Shown here: positions 46,252 to 58,728 of the stretch, piece after piece
Layout: every line of letters begins with the position of its first letter
Position numbering within the stretch: the first letter of the stretch is position 1
Assembly (NCBI GenBank): GCA_037176845.1
Contig: JAYKXP010000018.1
Span: forward strand, 310,001 to 374,000
DNA from: Paramarasmius palmivorus
Lineage: Eukaryota > Basidiomycota > Agaricomycetes > Agaricales > Marasmiaceae
Length of the DNA stretch: 64,000 nucleotides
Reading direction: 5' to 3'
Notes under the pieces: model-generated
What the model saw: the letters and a program-made list of their open reading frames with translations, nothing else
Database searches by the model: none
Told to the model about the DNA's origin: nothing
Program-made: the position numbers and the translations under genes

Positions 46252-49200
46252 ATGACCCAGACGCTTCCGATAAACCCTCGTTTCTGTTACGATTTTGTCG
46301 GTGCAGGCTGCCTGAGAGGGAAAGCCTGTCGCCTTCGTCACGACATCAAGAAGTGCGGTTGTGGTCTGGTCTTACCTGCTTCCGACTACGCGAGTCATTC
46401 GCTTGGTAAAAGGCACCGGGATGCTCTTGCAGGGAAGGGCCTTCGTCCTCGTCGGCAGTCGACTCGTGCTAGCCCGAGTCAGACGACAGTATCGAACGGT
46501 TACTGTTACGACGAAGACGAGATTGACGCGCGCCCAGCTGACGGTCACTTTGCTGGAGCTGCGCGAGTACCACGTTGCCCCAAATGCAGCAGGTTCATTG
46601 TTGCAGACTTGCTCCAAGAGCATCTGGATTCCCATATCACCCAAGATGAACTCAAGGCAGCAAGGCTGGAAGCCGAACGGAATAAGGGCGGGATTACGAT
46701 TTCTGGGTTCAATGGTGTTGATTTTGGGATTGTTACAGAAGAGGAACAACCTACCCCAGTGAAGTTGGAGATTACTCGTGTCTGCGAGCAGCCTCCTCCT
46801 CCACTCAAGCTCACCAAGTGTAGGATGTTGTCCTCAATGAGGAGCGATGAACATGGTGAACGGTACGTCGCAGTGTTCTTTGTTTGCGTTTCGTCGTCTG
46901 ACATCTCTTTGTAGTTTCTCAGCCAACTTGATCGGTTCACCGTATATCAATCCACCCCGACCCCGAACACTACTCGTTACATTTCATCCCTCGTATGCCG
47001 GGCGCTACGACGATACACTAGAGCTTGTATTTTTCGACATCAAAACGCGTCAACGATTTGTCATTCATAGACAGATCAGTGCAACTGTCGGAGACCGTGA
47101 AGATCACGAAGCCTTGCAGGCTACCGCTCCTTACCAACGACAGAAACGCGGTGTCCCATTGCGCATCGATGGCCCTATCAAACGGAGCACACGTCCTCCT
47201 ACGTGGACAGTGACCAACTGGAAGGGCAAATTACCTCAATTCGAAGTTCCTAAGCAGCTCACTGATATCTTGTATAACGTCGGCGGGGCTCCGCGTTCTC
47301 GACGAGACACCTTCGAATACTTGAAGACACTCATTTCCTCAGCTTTTACCACCGAAACCTATGGATCGCGTTTTCAACTAATGCTGCACCTGGAAGAGGA
47401 GCAGATGAAGTTTGTTTATTTCTTCCGAGTAGTCAGCTTGGATTATTAAACTTTCTACAGGAAGGAGCTGGATGCATACGCCATGGAAGGCGTCACTCTT
47501 CAGGCAGATTATCCGCGATACAAGTGAGCGTTAGCAACTTTCTCTACTGATTAGCTAACCGACCAGTCCCCAGACTCGAAGTCAAAGGGCTATCCGAGGG
47601 TCGCCCATCAGTCCTCGTCGGGGATTTCATCCTCGTCAGACAACAAAACGCGACCAGCAAGACTTGGTTCGAAGGTCGCGTTCATCAAGTTCACGAACAA
47701 TACGTCAGCCTTCGATTCGACGACAACTTTAGCACGTATCGTGGTACATCGTTTGATGTACGGTTCGTCCTGAATCGTCTTTCTCTTCGTCGTATGCATG
47801 CAGTTGTAACGAATACGAATAACCCTAAGAGGTTGTTGTTTCCTGGGCCGGAGCATATCAGGCGTAATAGGCCGGTGACACAACAGCAGTTGGATGATAT
47901 CACACCTTTCAACCGGCATGTTGGAGAGGATCCAGAACAGCTGGAGACCGTAGCGGCGATTATCAATATGCCTCCTGGGAGTGTACCGTTTGTCGTTTTT
48001 GGGCCGTAAGTAACGATTCGCTTCATATGCTGCCTTTCACTCATGGGATATTTACAGACCAGGTACAGGCAAGACGGTCACTCTCGTCGAAGCAATCCGT
48101 CAAATTCTCCATCTCAACCCCGAAGCCAGGATCCTTGCTTGTGCACCGAGCAATTCCGCAGCGGACTTACTTGCTACTCGACTCGCGGTACTTGGCTCGC
48201 AACTCTTACGCCTCAATTCCCTCACGAGGAACTTCAGAGACCTCCCTAAAGCTCTTCAACAATTCAGCTTGTACAACGACAACGAGGTGTTTGTCATGCC
48301 TGCTGACGCCAACGAAATCAAGAAGAAAAGAGTCGTTGTTAGCACCTGTCTTACGGCAGGTGTTCCGGCGAGTTTGGGTGTTGAGAAGGGGTGGTTTACT
48401 CATATCTTCGTTGATGAATGTGGGCAGACAACGGAGCCTGCGGTTATGGTTCCTTTGAAGAGTCTCGCAGGGGATAAAACGAATGTCATCCTTGCGGGTG
48501 ATAACAAGCAGTTGGGCCCGATTGTACATTCTGCGCTTGCTGCAGCATTCGGGTTAAAGACCAGCTACCTCTCAAGGATTATGGAGAGGGATATCTATTC
48601 CTTGACTCCAGGAGGTGATAGCGGTGGATCTGGTGGAGGAAGAACGGGAGGCAAGGGAGTAACGTATGTTGTTATTCGCTGTCACCTTTGCTGTATAGCT
48701 AATCACGTGGGGCTCTTAGGATCGTCAAACTCGTTCGAAACTTCCGTTCCCATCCTGCTATTCTACGGTTCTCGAACGAGCAGTTTTACAATCGCGAATT
48801 GCAGTACTTTGGTGATCCCGCGATCACCCATAGTTTGGAGAACGCGACTGAATTACCGAGGAAGAAGTTCCCGCTTATCTTTCATGGTATTGTCGGGAAA
48901 GATCAAAGAGAAGAATCTTCGCCGTCGTTCTTTAATGTTGATGAGGCGACTCAGGTGAAGAAGTATTGCAACAATCTGTTTTTGGATAAGAAGAATTCCA
49001 TTAGTGAGTTGCTTTTCGGCTCCTCTGCGTTGCTACTGACAATCTCCATGCAGAACCTGAGCATATCGCTGTCATTACCCCGTATCACGCGCAGCGAATC
49101 AAGATCCTCAATCTATTGCACAAGGATCCTAAACTCAGGGAAATCAAAGTCGGTAGCGTTGAAGAATTCCAGGGGCAGGTATGTTATTGCCTCTTTTCAC

Positions 49201-49810
49201 CTGTCAAAGGGCAGCAGTTAACGGTGGCCTAGGAACGACGAGTCATTATTATATCTACGGTACGAAGTACAACAGACTTCATCACTGCCGATATTACTCG
49301 GACGTTGGGTTTCGTAGCCAATCCATTCCGTTTCAATGGTGCGTAGATCTCCTTACCCTTCGCGGATCTCAGTATTCAAATACTTACTGAATACTTTCCT
49401 CAGTCGCCATTACTCGGGCTCAAGCACTGCTTATCATTGTTGGTAACCCGATCGTCCTTGGACTTGACCCCTTGTGGCGAAAATTCTTGAACTATATCTA
49501 TGTCAACGGAGGATGGAGAGGCAAGCAACCCACGTGGAATCCGCTAGACTCTGTAGAAGACACAGATTCAGGCGAAGGCGAGTCGCAGTATCTCAGCTCT
49601 GCGAGACGCCAAGCTGCTGGAAAGGCTGAAGAGGAGCTGTTGAGGTTGAAGTCATTGATTACTCGGAGGAACGAGGAGATTGAGGATGGATACGAGATTG
49701 ATTTGGATGATCTGGATCTAACGTTGGATCTTGAGCACGGAGATGACGATGACGAGGAAGGGGTGAATTTTGGATTTGGTGAGGGAAAGGTGTTCCGTGA
49801 AGAGGATTGA
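46252..49810 (+). CDS. SDE3: SDE3/MOV10-type RNA helicase (UPF1-like SF1)
   Basis: Nine phased exons (46252-46862, 46915-47409, 47461-47523, 47574-48005, 48058-48663, 48720-49003, 49054-49178, 49233-49338, 49404-49810) encode 1,042 residues. The N-terminus has a CCCH zinc finger (FCYDFVGAGCLRGKACRLRH) and a second Cys/His module (RCPKCSRFIV...EHLDSH). A beta-rich domain typical of MOV10 follows. The helicase core has PGTGKTVTLVEA (Walker A, split by an intron), FVDECGQTTEPAVM (DECGQ), LAGDNKQLGPI, RNFRSHPAIL, VGSVEEFQGQERRVIIIS and NVAITRAQALLIIVG. The tail is acidic. SDE3/MOV10 proteins act with Argonautes in RNA silencing and transposon control. Agaric genomes often carry several copies. 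It is intact. Confidence 0.93.
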
Positions 49811-50750
49811 TTGTGGAGGAGGATATGTTGCTTCATCTTTCAGTGCGTACATATGTGTTATGCTTCATGTTATGGTACATATTTGATATCAATCTATGTA
49901 GATATGTAGGCGTCTGAAACAGTATGCTTGGTAGCTACTGGCAATACATTATATGGCCGAAACCAGGTGTTTCACGACATGGGGGTTCCGCGTGTTGTCC
50001 AGCCGCATTGAATGAGAGGTATGTCCGAGGTATGTCTAATGACGGAGCGCACAAAGAAATCCCTAATGGGGTAGCACCATTGTACACGGTACACGACACG
50101 AGAATTGGTCGTCAGGTATCGTCTGGTCATGGCTGCATCGTCCCTTTTTCAGGCCTGCAGTAGTACTCCTGACTCAAGTTCCCGTTACACGAAGGCATTG
50201 AGTTTTCCCGTGTCGGACTCCGCGAGACTCTGGGCCCTCCTGATGCAGTTTGACAAAGCTGAAAGGCGTGATATCGGAGCCTTGTACGCACAATAGCTGA
50301 TCATTCGCAGGTCGCCGTTCGTTGCCGTGGCCATCGTCACCGTGAAGTCCATAGCACGACGCGAAATCGAGATTCGCTCGGACTGAGATGCTCCGTCAAC
50401 TGAATCGCCAGATCGACTCACTCCGGAAGGGAATGGGCATTCACCGACAGCAGGAACACTGCGACCGGAACCCGGAGGATGAGGCGGAAACAGGAAAAAT
50501 GATCGACTCCACGTGGCACCGGTTAGCACTTTTTTTGTCTTGATCCATCATCTCGTCCAGCTGTGTCACCACGATCTCACTCATTCACGGGCCTAGAAAT
50601 GTCTAAAAATCCGATAAAGAAAGCGATGCTTGGTGGTCGTGATGCATATTATTATCCCAGAATGGCCTATGTCTCAGGTTTACTTACATGAACAAGCGCA
50701 AGATAAAAGCCTAAAAGCCTCCTGCGTACCCTTGTTAACCGGTGACTACC
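49811..50750. other. intergenic, nothing recognised
   Basis: Between the helicase and the first P450. Open frames at 49924-50296 (plus) and 50185-50529 (minus) overlap each other and carry no domain or splice logic. The promoter of the P450 should be in the last few hundred bases. Confidence 0.35.
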
Positions 50751-52951
50751 ATGATTTCTCTCCTCTGGTGCTTCGCTGCTCTCTGTATCTATCTCTTTGC
50801 GAGAAAGATCTTCTTGCGATTCTCAAGCTCTGCGGTCTCCGAACTTCTGACCCCGGTGAGCCTTTCCTTTTCTGCCCAAATTGGATATTGGCTGACCTAT
50901 TGATGGTAGAACGATGGTCTCAGCTGGATATGGGGACATCAAATGGCGATGTTCAAGCAGGTACAAGCGGATACCTGTGTGAAGTGGGTTGGCGAGCTCG
51001 GCCCTATTTTTCGTGTCAAAGGCGCATTAACGCAGCCAGATGTCGTATGTCTTTAATTCGATATATTGTGTTCTATTCTAAGCTCCTGATCCTTCACATT
51101 AAGATTTTCGTCGCAGAGAATGTTGCTGCCCAGCACATCTTTCAGAACGCTTACACATATGGTGAGCGTTACAATGGGTCTCCGCGAACGTATCTGATCT
51201 GTGGCTAGTGAAATCCCCTGTTTTTCGGCCGCTCGTACAGAAATTACTCGGAAGGGGTATCGTCTGGGCCGAGGGGGATGATCATAAACAGCAGCGCAAG
51301 CTTTTAGCCCCCGCATTCTCGTGAGTTTTGTCGCTGCTTTATCTATCCGCCCTTTTGCTTATCTGCCATTATATTAGTCCCAATGCTGTTAAAGGGATGG
51401 CTGATGACGTATTTTTATGTGCTGAGAAGGTCTGTGCGCTTATCCAGCTGGGTTGGCCATTTAATATTCATATCGCTCTCATATAGATGTCCAACATGTT
51501 GCGTGCCGAGTTAGCACACCAAGAGAAACAGCCTATCGTCAATATCGCACCCTTCGTATCCGCTTGCGCGTACGTTCATCGATTGTCTTTCCTCAGCCAT
51601 CCCTGATAGAAATTTTTCATCAAAGTCTTGATATCATTGGCCGCGTAGGTTTCGGGCACGACTTCGGCGGCGGGCAGAGTCTTGAAGCCAAAGCAATCGC
51701 TGATTCATGGCACCGTGACGTTGAGCTCAGTCATACATTTGGTGGATTCTTCGCTCCGATTCTTTTGAACCTCGTGCCCTGGATAACTCAGCTACCCATT
51801 CCGGCGCTGCAGGCGGATAGTGTGGCAAAACGGATTACGGTTATGTTGGCGGGGCAAATGATTCAAGAGCATCGTGCTGGACACGGAAAGGATATTTTGT
51901 CGCTGCTTCTATCTGGACAAACGGAGGGAAAACAAAACAGTTTGCCAAGGGAAATTCTCCTTGAGAATGTGAGTATCTGTCGTCTCTTCGAAACGTTTCA
52001 AGTGGCTCATAACTCATCTTTGCAGATTTCGACTTTATTGTAAGTATACGAAACGTATCCCTCGTACTCGATCTGACCCTGCCCCTTGTTAACAGGATGG
52101 TTGGACATGGTGAGTACATAAATCTGGGTTTGATTTTCGGAACTAAAGATGACACAGAGACCTCCGCCGGTACCGTGATCTTTACCATGCTCGAGCTTGC
52201 AAGGCACCCAGAGATCCAGTCCAAATTGCGGGACGAGGTTCGGCATGCTGGCGCACTCACACACGATACCGTGCAAAACATCAGTTATCTCGACGCCGTG
52301 GTCAGAGAAGGGTGTGTAAACCCACGTCTCCTTTGCCAAACCCGCTAACTTTAGAAATAGTCTCCGACTATATCCGCCTGCATCCCGTACGGAGCGTGTG
52401 GTCACTGAAGATGATGTTATACCACTCGGAAAACCTATTCTGACGGAAGGTGGCAAGAGTATCACCTCGCTGCCTGTTAAAGCTGGTCAAGTATGTCTCG
52501 GCGTCAGTGTGATTGTCACCGATGGCTAATGCTGCTGGCAGGTCTTTCACATTTCGTTCACTGCAATGAACGTCAACCCAGAAGTATGGGGTCCCGATGC
52601 ACACGAGTTCAAGCCAGAACGTTGGCTAACTCCCGGAGGTGTACCGTCTCCGTCTGAGTTGCCTCATGGACCTTGGGCCAGTGTAGCAAGCTTCTGTGAT
52701 GGCATACGAAGTTGTATTGGCTGGCGTTTAGGTACGCCCTGTCCTTCCTTTGCTATATTCAACACTGAATTGCTATACCTTGGTTAGCTGTTCTGGAGCT
52801 CAAAGTTATGATCGCTTCACTTGTTCGCGACTTTCAGTTTACGGATTCTGGGTACAAGGTTGAAGGTTATGTCTCGCCCACCCTTCAGCCATTCACGAAT
52901 GGTGAAGCAGGTATCATGCCCTTACGTATGTCCCTTGCGCCAGAGGCCTGA
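50751..52951 (+). CDS. cytochrome P450 monooxygenase (copy 1)
   Basis: Starts with a membrane anchor (MISLLWCFAALCIYLFARKI; first exon 50751-50855) and runs through about eleven exons to 52951. Landmarks in order: ELGPIFRVKGALTQPD, HIFQNAYTY, RPLVQKLLGRGIVWAEGDDH, the helix-I region MVGH..TETSAGTVIF split by an intron, EGLRLYPPASR (E-x-x-R), FKPERW (PERW) and FCDGIRSCIGWRL with the heme-ligating Cys. P450s of this kind are ER-bound oxygenases needing a reductase. In mushrooms they detoxify lignin- and plant-derived compounds or tailor metabolites, and the substrate cannot be told here. It is a close paralogue of the P450 at 61131-63342, with shared intron positions. No biosynthetic core enzyme lies nearby. 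Confidence 0.88.
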
Positions 52952-53219
52952 AAAGTACAATGATCGCACGATTTTTAACGTCTTATAGTTTCGATATCCA
53001 CGAGCACATACTTAATGTATCCATATGTCTTTCCTTCAATATGTAGCCTCATTTACTCCCGATTTCCTGTATCTTACCATACTTCCGGTTTTCAATATTA
53101 CCTAGACTCTTACGCGATATGTTAGCCGAACTCGGTTCGAACTCAACTTCGAAGTTCGAACCACTGGCGTCAGCCTGAGCTTGCACTTGCCTACTCTCCC
53201 CGTGACCGTGGTATGCCAT

Positions 53220-56200
53220 ATGACCGCATTTCTCATCTTCCACCGTGCCTTCAGATCCAGGATCCGCTTTCCCTCTCTGAGATATCATTTCTCTTCTCTA
53301 CCACCCGACAAAATGGTCGCACAACCTGTTCCAACGGGATCTCGACTCACTAAGCTCCGAGAGCTGATGCAAAAGCAGGAGAATAATGTCAACGCATATA
53401 TCGTTCCTAGCGAAGATCAACGTTAGTTCTTGTCAGATAGGACATGATTCAACAGATCTGCTCACCAGGCATGCTCACAGACGGAAGTGAATACATCGCA
53501 GAATGCGACGAACGCAGGGCCTTCATCTCTGGATTTGATGGGTCGGCGGGTGAGTGTTTCGCTGGGTTTTCCTCTTTGATTCTATGCTGATGCAACTCAC
53601 AGGGTTTGCTGTTATCACATTGAACGAAGCCTTAATGTTCACCGATGGGCGATACTTCCTCCAGGCCGGCCAACAACTTGACGAGTGAATATAGTCATTT
53701 GCAATAAGGATGGGGCTGACAGTTGCTAGGAATTGGAAGTTGATGAAACAAGGGCTACCAGGTGCGTCTTCGGTTTGCCGTCCGTCTTCTTTGCGTAGCT
53801 AATATCGAGTACGAATCAGATGTACCCACTTGGCAAGAGTACCTCACCAGCGTATTGGCTTTTCCTCGTCTTGGTCTCTTTACCTGTCTAATCTCCTTCC
53901 GAAGCATCTTTCAGAGAACTCCAGAATTGGCCTCGATCCTACACTCATCACCTATGGTATGAACCGACCAGTAGCTTCTGGACTTCTCACTCATACTTCC
54001 ATAGCCGATTCTACCTCCCTCACAAAGTCTCTCAAACCCCGAAACTCTACGCTGGTGTCAATCTCGGAGAACCTTGTGGATCAAGTCTGGGGCTCAGAAC
54101 GCCCCGGTAGGCCTACAAATCCCATATTCCATCTCGATCTCAAGTACTCCGGCGAAGCTCACACTTCCAAGTTGGATAGAGTCACTACTGCCATCATCGA
54201 TCCCTCGAGTGCCAAGGCCAATAACCCGAATGCTAAACCGTTAGAAGGTGCCAGTGCAACCCGCAAAGTCCTCATTCTTACCGCTCTGGACGAAATTGCA
54301 TGGTTATTCAACTTGCGCGGCTCGGACATTGCTTACAACCCTGTATTCTTTTCCTATGCTGTCGTGCATCTTGATGGAACAAAACCCCGAGCGGTTTTGT
54401 TCCTTCAAAAGGAGGGCATTGAAGATGTGTCTGGACTCAGCAACACTCTCGGTCAGGAGGTGGAAATCAAGCCTTACGATGAGGTCTGGACATACTTGAA
54501 GGCACTCGGCGAGAAGGTGAGGAAAGATGTTGAGGGACAGAATGACGATGCAAAGGTCTGTACGTACTATGACTAGAAACAACGACTAATCATCGATCCC
54601 GAACATAGAAGGTCGTTCTGATTTCGGACAAGGCTAGTCTTGCGGTTGCTGAGACAGTTGGCGAGGTTTGTCTGAGCCATCGAAATCCCTGGCCTGGCTA
54701 ATACCACACACAGGATGTCGTTGTCACTGCACCTTCCCCAATAGCTGTTTTGAAAGCTATTAAGAACGAAACGGAGCTCGAAGGCTTTAGACAAAGTCAC
54801 ATTAGGGATGGTGCAGCCTTGGTTAGGTACTTCGCATGGCTCGAAGAGTATCTAGCCGCAGGCAAGGAACTCACCGAGTGGCAAGGAGCGGAGAAACTAG
54901 AGGAATACAGAAGGTGAGATGGCGAGATTGTAATAATGGGGATTGATGATTGATTGTAGGACAGCGAATTGGCTCTGTTCAAAGGCCTTAGTTTCCCGAC
55001 GATATCTTCAACCGGTCCCAACGGAGGTTGGCTCTCTCATTGATATGACTCAAGCCACTGTATTGACAAACACCTTGAAGCAATTATCCATTATTCACCA
55101 AGTCCTACGGACTCGGCGGTTATCAAGCAGGACCAGATTTACCTATGCGATTCCGGAGGTATGAGCTGCATTACCATAACATGAGGAACAATTCTCACGT
55201 GTCGTGTTGCAGCTCAGTTCTGGGATGGAACCACAGATGTTACAAGGACGTGGGTGCGTAAAAATACCATGCCACGCCCATTTCCATAGTGTCTCATCTT
55301 CGCTACTTCACCAGCACTTCGGCACGCCAACTGACGAAGAGAAGCGCGCGGCGACGCGAGTTCTTCAAGGCCATATAGCTATTGACACCGCCGTTTTCCC
55401 CAATGGAACTACCGGTCAGTAACCCGTCTGTCGACATCTGAAGACCCCCGAGCTTATGTGTATCCCCGCAGGATATACAATGTACGTCCCACGTATCCTC
55501 CAACAAGGGTTGATGGTGATCAACGTTAACTTTCGTAACCAGCGATTCGTGGGCCAGAAGGGCGCTATGGCGAGATGGCCTAGGTATGTAGGGTCTCTGG
55601 GGTCATCCAATACTGCAATACTGATTGAGTTGGTTTTAGACTATCGGTAAAGATTATATTTCGTCCACTGAAGGGAGATTCTCATGATTAGCGACGGGCA
55701 GCCACGGAACCGGCCATGGTGTCGGACACTTCCTCAATGTCCACGAAGGTCCCCACGGTATCGGCGTTCGGATAGGTACGCAACCCACCAACGTATCAGT
55801 GCTGGGTGCTGTTCGCTCACTTGTCCGAACAGCGTACAACTCCACTTCCCTGAAAACTGGCATGACGGTATCAAACGAACCTGGATACTACGCCGACGGA
55901 AAGTTCGGGATTAGGATTGAGAATGTAGTTCTGGTACAAGAAGCGAAGACGCCGAACAACTTTGGTGACAAGGGATATTTGACATTTGAGCATGTCACGA
56001 TGTGAGGGCGCTTTCTTCTATTTGCGTGTCTTCTGATGCTTAACACCGTCTTGAAGATGCCCCATTCAGACGAAGTTGGTCGATACTAAGCTAGTGTCCG
56101 AAGAGGGTACGTTCAGCATACGGATATCATATTGTACTGTCGCTGATCAATGATGTAGAGATACAATGGTTGAACGAGTATCACAAGGAGGTCTGGGATA

Positions 56201-56277
56201 AGATCTCTCCGTTGGTGAAGAATGACGAGAGGGCGCTGAAGTGGTTGGAGAAAGAATGTCAAGCAATCTCGAAATAG
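53220..56277 (+). CDS. AMPP: Xaa-Pro aminopeptidase P (M24B), probable mitochondrial and cytosolic starts
   Basis: The core protein begins at ATG 53313 ([20 protein letters not shown]). An in-frame ATG at 53220 adds 31 residues rich in Arg, Phe and Ser ([16 protein letters not shown]...), a typical mitochondrial presequence. Two creatinase-like domains come first ([45 protein letters not shown]). The metallopeptidase domain has both metal Asp residues ([20 protein letters not shown]), the His motif [20 protein letters not shown], and the two Glu ligands ([22 protein letters not shown]). It removes an N-terminal residue before proline using two divalent metals, usually Mn. There are about a dozen exons, end at 56277. 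No lesion was seen. The ATG at 53313 alone would give the usual cytosolic form. Confidence 0.9.
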
Positions 56278-56364
56278 GATGGGATCGTATTACTTTTGTA
56301 CGTCTATGACATCTGCTATATATATCTATGTAAGTAAAGGAAGGTGGAATCAAGGAGCGTCTAC

Positions 56365-57883
56365 ATCTATTTATTGAGCATGAGTTTCGGTGACGGACAG
56401 TTGGCTATTGGGGCGAGACGCTTTGACTGGTGTATGATCTTCACAGTCGTTACGGGTTTGGGTGACAACCTCCATACGTAGAGCCAGGTTAGCGTACGAT
56501 ACTGACGAAAGCTCTCATTAAAAAGTGACGTGCCTGGATTCGTACCTCATTGGCACGATTACTTTCTCTCCGGAAGCCTGCGGTAGAGAATGGCATTGGT
56601 CTGTAGACGTTCAAAATGCTTGACTGGATAGGTAGGAACTGACTCACTTTAAGAAGGGCTCAGTGTCTTGATTGGCAAGTATGTTCAAGCGGCGGAATGA
56701 GCGACATGAAACAACCTGTCGGGTCTGTTCAAACACTGCATTTGTTAGGACGAAGAAATACGAACAGTGGCAATCATTGTGGCTGGGACATTGGCGATCA
56801 CAGACATGACAGGGTTCAAATTCAAAGCAGAGAATACCACAGCTACTGTGTTCGCAAGAAAACTAAAGAAACAAAATGAGAGAGGATTAGACGGGATAAC
56901 GTAGGGGACGACTTACGCAATGAAGAAGTAAAGAAGTCCATCCAGATTCAACAACTGAACAATGGCACTCCCTTGGAACGAACCACGTCCAAAGTTAAGC
57001 TTGTATCCCGTCAAACAGAGGACGGCAAGGTCAAAGACCATCGTGTAAGAGTATAAACCAACGATGTATAAGGAGTGGTCGTTGGTGATCTGGCAAGAGT
57101 TTTCCCGCCATGACGCTCGTGAAGTAGTTCCTACGAGAATAGCCAACGCCCAGTGCCCTAGGATGGCAGCTATTAACATCCAGACAACGGGCCGCCTTTC
57201 CCTCCATAGGGCAATTCTGAAAAGTTATAGTGAATCCTAAGCCTTTATGTTAAAGAAACTATGACCAACGTTCGTAGAGCAAGGTTCATTGTCGCGAGGG
57301 CAATTGCACAACAGCCGGCTACTTGTGAAATTTGGGAAAGCGGGAGGCAATTCGCCTCGCTTTCGGAAGGCCTAGGTCAGTCGTCACTTCGGAGTCCGAA
57401 ACTTCTGAACACACGTTAGTTTGGCGTTCATGTAAACAACCCTGTGTTGACGACGATGGTCAGCCACAAATTTCTAGTCTGCGCCGAAATTCAATGCCTA
57501 CATCACGATCAAAGTTATCAACATGGTGTAGCGACTCAGGAAATAGAAGATCTAGAAATACGCTTGTCAGAGAATTCGAGAACACCTGAAAACGGAGCAC
57601 ATACCATCGGCCACTTGAACGTCTTCTTTCCGGACAAGATATCGCAATCAAATTGTAAAGAATTGGCCCATTCCCAGCTAAGTGAAAGATCCAAGAGTGA
57701 GATGGAAAAGGCGCCACATAATACGTTCATCGACGCACACATAGACACCAAACAGGCTGTGCATGAACTTGGTAAAAACCGCTATAGCAAGATTATCTGG
57801 TCACCAAAACGTATTTCACAGATCGAATCCAAACGCTCACTTGCAGTCTGCAGCAGTACGGCCTCCGAATGCCAGTCAACCAT
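56365..57883 (-). CDS. seven-helix membrane protein, tandem copy A
   Basis: Starts MVDWHSEAVLLQTAS at 57883. Phased exons give TKFMHSLFGVYV, WEWANSLQFDCDILSGKKTF, IFYFLSRYTMLITLIVM, NCLPLSQISQV...ALATMNLALRT, IALWRERRPVVWMLIAAILG, HSLYIVGLYSYTMVFDLAVL, LLNLDGLLYFFIA, and MSVIANVPATMIA near the end. A hydrophilic tail (FRRESNRANE, SQLSVTETHAQ) stops at 56365. The pattern (short N-terminus beginning with an M-x-D-W box, seven hydrophobic segments, NVPAT box) belongs to a family of hypothetical membrane proteins abundant in Agaricomycetes, with no known function. Copy B at 58729-60271 has the same exon plan. Exact boundaries at 57.3-57.6 kb are approximate. Confidence 0.75.
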
Positions 57884-58728
57884 GACGAGGAGAATCGAAG
57901 AGAGGAGATGGAAGGGAAGGGAACAGGAAGAGAATAGAAACACGAAAACCGGAGAAATGCTTCGTCATAAAACCCCGGAAAACCGCAAATCTCGATCTCA
58001 GAGGGCGCGTATTGTATTAAAGTTGGTTGGAGTCATCGTGTTCCGCTCAGTGTTCGTGGTCCGAATCGCTTACTGATAGCGAGACGGAGAAACCGTGAAT
58101 CAAGCGGCCCCGTTCCGTTCGGAGATGCAGGTACATCTGCGTGCGCGACTTTAATTGAATTATTGACGCAGCGGGTCAAGTAGGTGTGTGTTTCTGATGA
58201 TGCGGGCCTGTGATAAAGCATCCCGCCACATTCAAAGCCAGTGAATTGTAGCTCGGGGGTTCGGGTTTCCAGAGCCACGGTCAAGCCACGATGGCACTTG
58301 GTGAATTCCGGATGATGGCAAACCTGAGACACGGCGTACTCGCTAAACCCAGGGCCAAGGCTTGGGTCCTTGCTTCATTCTCCAGCCGTGGAACGCCAGG
58401 TTTATGGGATGTAAAAGCCTCGATTTTGGAAGAATAAGGGAAGAAATAAAGTAAAAAGGATAGTTGCGGGGATCTCGTTGAATGTATACGGTGGTAAGTA
58501 TCGCGGTAGCCATGATAGAAATAGAATGTGAACCTGAAGTGTACAATTGCCTGTGTATCGTAAAGCGTTGCTGGGATACAGAGACCCAAGGATATAGATG
58601 TTTTGATCGTGGAATGTAAAGTACAACGATACCTTCTCTTAAAGGATAGCATCCTGTTCATGCCGTTACCCCTTTTCTTGATATATGGTGAGGGTATGTG
58701 GGGGTTTGCAAGTTGTTCTTCCTTCTCT
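57884..58728. other. intergenic between tandem copies, nothing recognised
   Basis: Upstream of membrane protein copy A and downstream of copy B. No coding signal was seen on either strand; the plus-strand frame through 57444-58076 is antisense to copy A over its first half. Confidence 0.4.

Noticed and set aside
50185..50529. Minus-strand open frame upstream of P450 copy 1
   Set aside because: Overlaps a competing plus-strand frame, low-complexity Ser/Arg composition and no recognisable motif.
57444..58076. Plus-strand 210-codon open frame
   Set aside because: Its first half is antisense to exons of membrane protein copy A, which has clear homology to copy B.
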